From contig CAOQNC010000042.1 in assembly GCA_948511255.1 (NCBI GenBank), forward strand, positions 1-5,877: DNA of 5,877 nt. Reading direction: 5' to 3'. Below the pieces are notes generated by a model that had not been told where the DNA came from, searched no databases, and was given only the letters and a program-made list of their open reading frames with translations. Origin of the DNA: an uncultured Candidatus Saccharibacteria bacterium (GTDB lineage: Bacteria; Patescibacteriota; Saccharimonadia; Saccharimonadales; Saccharimonadaceae). The position numbers and the translations under genes are program-made. Shown in pieces: positions 1-4,541 of this stretch (positions are counted from its first letter, which is position 1; each line of letters begins with the position of its first letter).

Positions 1-584
1 GTCTTTGACCGGAAAGTGTGAGAAGCCGGAGCGATAGAGGCGGTCGAGAGTGAGCGGGCCAAGGACTTCGTCGGCGTCGACGTAAACGATTTTTGAGTCG
101 GGGAGCATGATTTCGGAGACTTTGACAGCGGGGAGGTCGAGAAGGTTCGTCATCATGTTGCGCTCGCGCTGGCTGAAAATATTATGCGGAGCTTGGGTAA
201 GAATCTCAAAAATGTCGGCGCGGGTCTGCGGAGTGTCGTCGGAAGTTGCAGAAGAGGCGGGCTGAAAGGTCGGGCTTTTGGGATGTCAGGGTCGGAAGGG
301 TTGGCGGGCGTGGCGAGGGACGCGGGCTGAGGAGCGCTCGCGAGCGGAGATGCATTGCGGGGATGGGTACGGTAGGGTTCGAGCTTCGGGTCGATCCACT
401 TGGTGAAGCGACGAAGAAACTTTTTCCAACTGCGCTTCAGGAAGGCGCCGAAGTTCTTGAGGGCTTTCCAGATAGATTTAGCGACTTTTTGACAAACTTT
501 GAGAAAGTTTTGGGCGACACGGCGGGCTTTTTCGGCAAAAGTGGGGGATGCGGGAGGTTTTGGAGTATAATTAGCCGGTTCCAT
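1..584 (-). CDS. CBS-domain protein, 3' end outside the window, with an apparent -1 frameshift
   Basis: Read on the minus strand from ATG at 584, the first 103 codons (to 276) encode a Pro/Ala-rich start, a Lys/Arg/Trp-rich amphipathic stretch (about residues 19-69, e.g. KSIWKALKNF and RSWKKFLRRF) and an A/P/S linker. That frame then loses its character, using AGA, ATA and TTA codons, and stops at 155-153. The -1 frame from 276 to the window edge instead has C/T-ending codons and reads ADIFEILTQAPHNIFSQRER, then NLLDLPAVKVSEIMLP and SGFSHFPVKD. This is the first half of a CBS domain, like those following the membrane part of CorC/HlyC-type proteins, although no DUF21 membrane domain is present here. 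CBS domains usually bind adenine nucleotides and regulate a partner; the partner is unknown. The basic helices may lie on the membrane surface (inference). The -1 frame has a TGA at 288-286, so it cannot extend further upstream. The start is chosen from the extended -10 placed exactly for a leaderless message. The family call is fairly safe; the function is not. Confidence 0.72.
276..282 (-). other. Slippery heptamer CCCAAAA at the frame switch of the CBS gene
   Basis: In the zero frame the sequence reads ATC CCA AAA GCC, which fits the X XXY YYZ rule for tandem -1 slippage. A -1 slip here joins residue 103 (Lys) to the CBS frame, giving DIPK-SPTFQPASSATSDD, a continuous linker. I see no obvious stimulatory hairpin just downstream and no Shine-Dalgarno-like site just upstream. 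A sequencing or assembly deletion, or a true mutation at the A4 run, explains it equally well. Confidence 0.45.
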
Positions 585-600
585 GCTATAATTATAACAT
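583..600. promoter_or_regulatory. Near-palindromic bidirectional extended -10 promoter
   Basis: The 18 bases have the form ATGnTATAATTATAnCAT and differ from a perfect palindrome only at n. On the minus strand this gives TGTTATAAT (599-591), six bases, then the ATG of the CBS gene at 584, so the predicted start is the A of ATG. On the plus strand it gives TGCTATAAT (584-592), predicting a start near 599 and a leader of about 120 nt for the dsbA-like gene. Neither side has a good -35; the TG extension would compensate. Confidence 0.6.
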
Positions 601-635
601 AGTCAAAGCCTATGTTGCGATGTGCGTCGCGTTCA

Positions 636-659
636 GAAGAATATGCCAGCATATTCTTC
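636..659. repeat. Perfect 10-bp inverted repeat in the divergent intergenic region
   Basis: GAAGAATATG (636-645), loop CCAG, CATATTCTTC (650-659). Neither strand has a T run after it, so it is not a standard terminator. It lies between the bidirectional promoter and the dsbA-like start. It could be an operator, a leader hairpin in a message starting near 599, or a copy of a dispersed palindromic element. The sequence alone does not decide. Confidence 0.6.
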
Positions 660-686
660 GCTCACGGCTCCTTATCGTAGCATAAT
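657..686 (+). promoter_or_regulatory. Possible weak proximal promoter for the dsbA-like gene
   Basis: CATAAT at 681-686 is a fair -10, with TTCGCT (657-662) as a poor -35 at 18 bp. It would give a leader of about 25 nt ending in AGGAGG (710-715), three bases before the ATG. It overlaps the right arm of the inverted repeat. The distal start near 599 is the stronger candidate by -10 match. Confidence 0.25.
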
Positions 687-718
687 AAGTTATCTAGCTT
701 AAGGATACTAGGAGGAAA

Positions 719-1414
719 ATGGATAAGAAAACTTGGATTATTGTCAGCGTCCTGATAGTGGCGTTCTTAGGGCTGGTTGGGATTAGTATTGCGCAGAATA
801 CGATTCCGCAGAATGATATTTCGATGGTTTATGAACCGAGCGATGCGAACGGAAATTTCGGGGAAATGATTGAGGGCGATCCGAATGCGCCGGTGAAGAT
901 CTATGAATATGGCGACTATCAATGTGATGCTTGCGCGCCGATGAACCCATATGTGAACGAAATTGTTGAGGAGTATGATGGGAAAGTGGCGGTGGTCTAT
1001 CGGACGATGATCATGTCCTATCATCAGTGCGGCACTTCGGCGGCTTCTGCAGCGTTGGCGGCTTCGCGGCAAGGTTACTGGAAGGAATACAAAGATTATC
1101 TATACGAAAACCAGGACGATTGGTTTTATTCTGATCCGACGGAGTGTCCGACGCAGTTCCAGGATTATTTCAAGAAGGTGACCGACGGCAAAGGTGATAT
1201 GGAAAAGTTCGTGGCCGACATGGGAAGTAGCGAAGTCTCGCAGAAGATTAGCTTCGACGCTGGTCTCGCGAAGAAACAAAAGGTTTCCTTCACGCCGACC
1301 TTCTATGTTGAGGGCGACTTTGTCGATCAGCGAAACAAAACTCGCGATGCGTTTTTGGAGGAGCTCAAGGCAAAGATTGACGAGAAGTTAGCCGAAAAAG
1401 GTGTCGAAAAGTAA
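719..1414 (+). CDS. Membrane-anchored DsbA-like thiol-disulfide oxidoreductase
   Basis: A 231-residue protein with a short Lys-containing N-terminus, one hydrophobic segment (about residues 6-25) and an extracytoplasmic thioredoxin-fold domain of the DsbA/Thioredoxin_4 type. GDPNAPVKIYEYGDYQCDAC leads into the active site, with the CxxC pair at C69 and C72 (CDAC). The cis-proline loop is FTPTFYVEG, with the proline at 193. Two more cysteines, C104 and C143, sit in the helical insertion and may form a structural disulfide. The family oxidises or reshuffles disulfides in exported proteins. The hydrophobic segment lacks a clear cleavage site, so an uncleaved anchor is likely, with the catalytic domain outside the cell. 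The start follows AGGAGG (710-715). The gene stands alone: a divergent neighbour lies upstream and a terminator follows 16 bases after the stop. No VKOR or DsbB partner is visible. Family confident; oxidase versus isomerase role not determinable. Confidence 0.9.
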   Translation: MDKKTWIIVSVLIVAFLGLVGISIAQNTIPQNDISMVYEPSDANGNFGEMIEGDPNAPVKIYEYGDYQCDACAPMNPYVNEIVEEYDGKVAVVYRTMIMSYHQCGTSAASAALAASRQGYWKEYKDYLYENQDDWFYSDPTECPTQFQDYFKKVTDGKGDMEKFVADMGSSEVSQKISFDAGLAKKQKVSFTPTFYVEGDFVDQRNKTRDAFLEELKAKIDEKLAEKGVEK

Positions 1415-1430
1415 GATTGTCTTGCTAGAT

Positions 1431-1460
1431 AAACCGCTGGCTTTCGGGCTGGCGGTTTTT
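1431..1460 (+). terminator. Rho-independent terminator of the dsbA-like gene
   Basis: Stem AAACCGCTGGC (1431-1441) pairs with GCTGGCGGTTT (1448-1458), 11 bp including two G-T wobbles. The loop is TTTCGG and the T run reaches 1460. It begins 16 bases after the TAA. Confidence 0.88.
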
Positions 1461-1549
1461 GTTGGGGTTGGAGTAGGTTTGGGCAGTCGGATTTGGAATA
1501 TTCAGGTTTGGAAGCATACAGGTGTTATGTAGGCGTTTGTTATGGCGTC
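1461..1549. other. Gene-free spacer between two convergent terminators
   Basis: I see no ORF, promoter or RNA here. The plus strand is G/T-rich with recurring GGTTTGG or GGGGTTGG words. Bases 1464-1483 hold closely spaced G runs that could at most form a two-tetrad quadruplex. Confidence 0.4.
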
Positions 1550-1583
1550 AAAAAAGTCCCAGGCTTTGCGAGCTCGGGACTTT
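1550..1583 (-). terminator. Rho-independent terminator of the small minus-strand unit
   Basis: On the minus strand, AAAGTCCC (1583-1576) pairs with GGGACTTT (1560-1553) around a 15-base loop, and the T run continues to 1550. On the plus strand the distal arm is followed by TTTGATAAG, a poor U tract, so the minus direction is favoured. This fits the promoter at 1836-1864. Confidence 0.85.
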
Positions 1584-1604
1584 GATAAGCGTATTAAACT
1601 TATT

Positions 1605-1687
1605 GCTAGAACTTTGGCTTCGAGTATGATTTCGGAAGTTCGAACTTCGCTTCAATGAAGCTAGAACTTCGGCTCGATTTCAATGAA
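1605..1687 (-). repeat. Short imperfect repeat array over the end and 3' UTR of the 31-codon ORF
   Basis: Plus-strand coordinates. GCTAGAACTT occurs at 1605-1614 and 1660-1669. TTCAATGAA occurs at 1651-1659 and 1679-1687. AACTTCG leads into TTCAATGAA at both 1643-1659 and 1665-1687, the former about 6 bases shorter. A third, more diverged version follows GCTAGAACTT at 1605. A perfect 14-bp palindrome, GAAGTTCGAACTTC, lies at 1635-1648. The first unit holds the last codons and stop of the ORF, so the array looks like local duplication of the gene's end. Confidence 0.6.
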
Positions 1688-1756
1688 CTCTTGCCAAGGC
1701 GCAGGCGGGAAAAGTTTCTCGCGGCGCGCGTTCGGGCGTTTGGATTTACTACGCAT
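1661..1756 (-). CDS. Hypothetical 31-residue protein in its own transcription unit
   Basis: ATG at 1756-1754, TAG at 1663-1661. AGGAG (1766-1762) lies five bases upstream. An overlapping ATG at 1760-1758 stops after three codons, so the Shine-Dalgarno spacing and open frame fix the start. The peptide has a strongly basic N-half (MRSKSKRPNARREK, residues 1-14), a hinge LFPPAPW (15-21) and an acidic/hydrophobic tail (EFIEIEPKF, 23-31). Codon choice (CGC, CCG, AAC, GAG, TTC) matches the large genes. There is no membrane segment, signal peptide or cysteine. The basic half could bind nucleic acid (inference only). I do not recognise a family. Support for a real gene comes from a promoter with 17-bp spacing, a 72-nt leader, the Shine-Dalgarno site and a terminator flanking it. 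The unit could instead be mainly a structured RNA with an incidental ORF. Confidence 0.6.
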   Translation of the reverse strand: MRSKSKRPNARREKLFPPAPWQEFIEIEPKF

Positions 1757-1829
1757 TCATTCTCCTGTTTAAGTGCTGTGTGCCTCGGGATAGCAGCAAA
1801 AGGCTAATCGACCTAATCCTCCGGAACAC
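1757..1829 (-). promoter_or_regulatory. Structured, possibly pseudoknotted 5' leader of the 31-codon ORF
   Basis: Folding by eye on the minus strand: an outer stem 1829-1823 with 1784-1778 (GTGTTCC/GGCACAC, one mismatch), a 3x3 internal loop GGA/CGA, an inner stem GGAT/ATCC (1819-1816 with 1791-1788), and an apical hairpin AGGT/GCCT (1814-1811 with 1804-1801). TGCT at 1798-1795, inside the outer stem, can pair with AGCA at 1777-1774 just outside it. That topology is an H-type pseudoknot ending a few bases before the AGGAG. It resembles a cis-regulatory leader, but I cannot match it to a named riboswitch. Confidence 0.42.
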
Positions 1830-1835
1830 CTTACT

Positions 1836-1864
1836 ATGATAGCAAACCTTGAGCTATAAGGCAA
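1836..1864 (-). promoter_or_regulatory. Extended -10 promoter of the small minus-strand unit
   Basis: -35 TTGCCT (1864-1859), 17-bp spacer, extended -10 TGCTATCAT (1844-1836). Predicted transcription start near 1829, giving a transcript of about 280 nt to the terminator at 1550. A second extended -10, TGTTAAAAT (1897-1889), lies upstream without a good -35. Confidence 0.7.
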
Positions 1865-1942
1865 GCATAAGCAAGATAATTTAGGCGGATTTTAACAGAG
1901 GTAGAATGACAAAAAGATAGAAAAAGCGAGATCGGAGAGCGG

Positions 1943-2749
1943 TTAGGCTAGAATGAGGAGCGTGCCGATAACAAGACAGGCGACGATGATGCGGTATTTG
2001 CCGAAACTTTGAAGGGATTTCGGCTTTTTTAGATAAGTGAGGAGAAAGCGGAGGGCGATTAGGCCGACAATGAAGGCGACAAGATTGCCAAGTAGAAGCG
2101 GACCAAGATTGGCTGAGAAGTAGTCGCGACCAGTCGAGGAGAGGAACATGCGAAGACAAACGGCGGCCATGATCGGAATCGAGGCGAGAAAAGAGTATTC
2201 GGCGGAGGATTCAGAGTCCATACCGACGAGACGGCCGGCTATAATAGTCGAGCCGGAGCGAGAGACGCCAGGAATGAGGGCAAAAGTTTGCAACAGACCG
2301 ATAATAAGCGCGCGAATGGGCGTGAGTTCGTTTTCGTCTTTAAGTTTCGACATGTGCGGAAGATGGTCGATGATGACCATGATGATACCGACGATGCCCA
2401 TGGCGGCGCAGACGGTGTAGAGCGAACTAAAGAAGCTATTTTCTTCAATGAAACTTGAGAGGAGTAAGCCGATGATGCCGGCCGGGATGCTGGTGATAAG
2501 AATATTTAGAGCGAGGCGGTAGTTTTTTTCGACAAAAATGCCTTTGATGATTTTCCAAATACGCTTGCGGAAGTAAATTAAGAGCGCGAGTAAGGTGCCG
2601 AGATTGATGAATTCGAGGAAAAGATGAAAGTTCTCGCCGGAAAAGTTGAAGAGCTGTTGGACAAGTTCGAGATGTCCGGACGAAGAAACGGGTATAAACT
2701 CTGTGATTCCTTGAATGAAGCCGAGCAAAATTGACTGAAAAATATCCAT
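1943..2749 (-). CDS. uppP: Undecaprenyl-pyrophosphate phosphatase UppP (BacA)
   Basis: An integral membrane enzyme that dephosphorylates undecaprenyl pyrophosphate to undecaprenyl phosphate, renewing the carrier for peptidoglycan and other envelope glycans; loss or overproduction changes bacitracin tolerance in other bacteria. The 268 residues match the usual family length. Near the N-terminus QGITEFIPVSSSGH (13-26) is the (E/Q)xxxE motif with Q13, E17 and the catalytic-region H26. PGVSRSGST (160-168) is the second signature, with R164 as the phosphate-binding arginine. LEFINLGTLLALLIYF (45-60) and several other hydrophobic segments fit the re-entrant, multi-pass fold. The start is the ATG six bases after TATAAT, with no Shine-Dalgarno site, implying a leaderless message. 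It lies 29 bases downstream of murJ, so read-through from serS-murJ is also possible. I see no convincing terminator hairpin after the stop, only T-rich sequence. Confidence 0.96.
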   Translation of the reverse strand: MDIFQSILLGFIQGITEFIPVSSSGHLELVQQLFNFSGENFHLFLEFINLGTLLALLIYFRKRIWKIIKGIFVEKNYRLALNILITSIPAGIIGLLLSSFIEENSFFSSLYTVCAAMGIVGIIMVIIDHLPHMSKLKDENELTPIRALIIGLLQTFALIPGVSRSGSTIIAGRLVGMDSESSAEYSFLASIPIMAAVCLRMFLSSTGRDYFSANLGPLLLGNLVAFIVGLIALRFLLTYLKKPKSLQSFGKYRIIVACLVIGTLLILA

Positions 2750-2755
2750 AAGTTT

Positions 2756-2764
2756 ATTATAGCA
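2756..2764 (-). promoter_or_regulatory. Extended -10 promoter of uppP, leaderless geometry
   Basis: TGCTATAAT on the minus strand (2764-2756), then AAACTT and the uppP ATG at 2749. Spacing places the expected +1 on the A of ATG. No recognisable -35. It occupies most of the 29-base gap after murJ. Confidence 0.6.
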
Positions 2765-2778
2765 TATGTGTTATGTGA

Positions 2779-4539
2779 TTATTCGATATTGCGGAATAGG
2801 ATTTTCTTGACTTTTTCGGTGATAGGTTTGATTTGTTCGATGCCGAGGAAATAGCCGGCGACAAGGTAGGCGACGAGCGAAACGATGGTGATGAGGCAGA
2901 ACTTCGGGAAAACGACAAAGATGGAGTCGTCGGTCGCCATGAGCGGGAAAAATTTAGTCATAGAATAAGCGACGCAGCCGGTGATGACGGTAGCGATGAC
3001 GGTTTTGGTGAAGTTACGCCAGAAAGCTTTGTTCAGGAGGTCGCGTTCGGAGCGGCGCTGGAGGATGCCGAGAAGGAGGACGATTTCTAGAATGGCGCCG
3101 ATAGATTGTGCCCAGCCGAGGCCTTCCGGGCCAAGCCCGAGCATTGTGAAGGCGACGGCGAGGAGGATCGTGGCGCCGATAGCGACAACGGAAATAATGA
3201 ATGGAGTTTTTGTGTCTTGTTTGGCATAGAATCCGCGCGACGCGATATGGAAGACAGAGTGCGCGAAAATCGAGATGATCAAAGTGGCTAATACCGATGA
3301 GATAAGCTGGTCGCCGCCGTTTTTAATAAAGCTGACGACATAACCGCGGGCGAAAAAGGCGATAATGGAGATTGGCATGGAAATCCAGATAATAGTGCTG
3401 AGGGCGGTGCGGAAAGTCTGACGAAACTTGGCTTCGTGACCAGCACCGACTTCCTCGGTCAGCTGCGGGAAAAAGGCGGTCGAAATGGCGACGCCGATGA
3501 GGTTGACGGGCATGCCAGCAAGGCTGGAGGCCTGCTGATAAGAGCGGAGCGCGCCAGCGCCCATGCGCGAGGAGAGATTAGTAGTGACGAGCGTGTTGAC
3601 GTAGTCGATTCCCTGATCGAGCGAGCGGGCGGGGAGGAGCTTAAGGACGGAACGGAAACCTTGATTTTTCCAATGAAGCTTGAATTCATAGTCGAAGCCG
3701 AGGCCAAAGAGCCCGACGAGACTGACAATGAGCTGAAGCACGGCGCCAAAGACTACGCCGAGCGCGACGCCCATGATTCCGCCTTCGAAAATTTGCCAGC
3801 CGAAGATGTTGATGCCGCCGGTGAACCAAACGATGCCGATCAAGATGCCAATATTATAGAGTGCCGGGGCGAGAGCATAAAAGACGAACCGACCGAGGGC
3901 TTGCTGGATGCTGGAGAGGATAGTGGAGATAGAAAAGAGGAAGGGGTTGATAGCGATGACGCGCATCATGTTGATAGCGAGGATGGTGCCGGATTCGTCG
4001 AGACCGGGGCCGACAATGTAGCGGACGAGCGGATCAGCAAAAATCATAATTAGGATTGAAGCGACGAGTGTCATTAGTGCCATGAGGTTAAGGATGCTAG
4101 AAGAAAGTTCCCAGGCGGATTTTTTGTTGCCGGAGGCGAGGCGCTGATTGAAAACTGGGATAAAACTGACGGCGAGCGCGCCAGAAGTGAGGATGAAGAA
4201 CATAAAATCGGGGATAGTGAAGGCGGCGGTGTAGGCGTCGATGCCGGTCGGGTAGGTGTCGAGGTAATATGAGTTTAAGAGGCGGTCGCGAAAGATACCG
4301 AGCAGGGCCGAAACTAAGGTCGAGCTGGCGAGGACGACTGCGGCAAATTTGACGGAGAGCTTGCGATTTGCGAGCGCGACGACGGAGCTAAAGCGGAAAT
4401 GACTGCGGCGCTTGTTTTTTGGCGCATGAGGGTCGGCCGGCGGGACTTCAATGTCAGGCGCGGCGGAGTTTTTGCTGCGTTGTTTTTCTTCGTGCGGGAA
4501 ATCTTTGCCCTGCTGGGATGTTTGCTCCGACCCCGGCAT
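2779..4539 (-). CDS. murJ: MurJ/MviN-type lipid II flippase, divergent
   Basis: A polytopic MOP-superfamily transporter that moves lipid II to the outer face of the membrane for peptidoglycan synthesis. The protein has 586 residues. Residues 1-58 are a hydrophilic Pro/Lys/Glu-rich extension; the membrane core runs from about 61 to 566 with 13-14 hydrophobic segments. Family landmarks: LLGIFRDRLL (79-88), DAYTAAFTIPD (101-111), QALGRFVFYALAPALYNIGI (213-232), MPVNLIGVAISTAFFPQL (343-360) and SRGFYAKQDTKTPF (434-447). By remembered alignment to E. coli MurJ, R24 is kept (R84), but R18, R52 and R270 appear as Ala, Phe and Ser. ATG follows the serS TAG after two bases (TAGCTATG). No strong Shine-Dalgarno site of its own is seen, so translational coupling is likely. 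The family is clear; lipid II as substrate is inferred from family and from the uppP neighbour. Confidence 0.93.
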   Translation of the reverse strand: MPGSEQTSQQGKDFPHEEKQRSKNSAAPDIEVPPADPHAPKNKRRSHFRFSSVVALANRKLSVKFAAVVLASSTLVSALLGIFRDRLLNSYYLDTYPTGIDAYTAAFTIPDFMFFILTSGALAVSFIPVFNQRLASGNKKSAWELSSSILNLMALMTLVASILIMIFADPLVRYIVGPGLDESGTILAINMMRVIAINPFLFSISTILSSIQQALGRFVFYALAPALYNIGILIGIVWFTGGINIFGWQIFEGGIMGVALGVVFGAVLQLIVSLVGLFGLGFDYEFKLHWKNQGFRSVLKLLPARSLDQGIDYVNTLVTTNLSSRMGAGALRSYQQASSLAGMPVNLIGVAISTAFFPQLTEEVGAGHEAKFRQTFRTALSTIIWISMPISIIAFFARGYVVSFIKNGGDQLISSVLATLIISIFAHSVFHIASRGFYAKQDTKTPFIISVVAIGATILLAVAFTMLGLGPEGLGWAQSIGAILEIVLLLGILQRRSERDLLNKAFWRNFTKTVIATVITGCVAYSMTKFFPLMATDDSIFVVFPKFCLITIVSLVAYLVAGYFLGIEQIKPITEKVKKILFRNIE

Positions 4540-4541
4540 AG

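Noticed and set aside
153..275. Continuation of the zero frame of the CBS gene to its stop at 155-153 as the real C-terminus
   Set aside because: Codons become atypical (AGA, ATA ATA, TTA) and the residues are arginine/proline-rich noise, while the -1 frame reads as a conserved CBS protein. It would survive only as the short product of programmed frameshifting.
286..288. TGA in the CBS frame read as a sense codon (UGA recoding as in Gracilibacteria/SR1), removing the need for a frameshift
   Set aside because: Upstream of the TGA this frame is arginine-rich and unlike a linker, whereas the zero frame has proper codon usage. No other gene in the window contains in-frame TGA.
602..607. TTGACT on the minus strand as the -35 of the CBS gene promoter
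   Set aside because: It lies only four bases from the TATAAT, too close for a normal -35; the TG extension is the better explanation.
437..652. A 71-codon minus-strand frame starting upstream of the CBS gene
   Set aside because: It overlaps the CBS gene in another frame, crosses the palindromic promoter and the inverted repeat, and has no Shine-Dalgarno site.
612..680. A 22-codon plus-strand frame across the inverted repeat
   Set aside because: No ribosome binding site precedes it and its sequence is dominated by the palindrome; kept only as a remark under the palindrome finding.
1464..1483. G-quadruplex in the convergent spacer
   Set aside because: Mostly two-base G runs; a two-tetrad fold would be weak, and G/T-rich sequence after a terminator can arise by chance.
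1550..1830. tmRNA, 6S RNA, RNase P RNA or SRP RNA on the minus strand
   Set aside because: None of their conserved cores is present: no CCA-ending tRNA-like end or tag ending in ALAA, no RNase P core motif, no SRP GGAAG-type tetraloop region, and no single long 6S hairpin.
1898..1942. A terminator immediately after uppP
   Set aside because: The minus strand is T-rich here but I could not find a stable hairpin before the T runs.
3436..4053. A 205-codon plus-strand open frame, very acidic, opposite murJ
   Set aside because: It is exactly antisense to a clearly conserved membrane protein and shows composition expected from reverse-reading hydrophobic codons, with no start signal.
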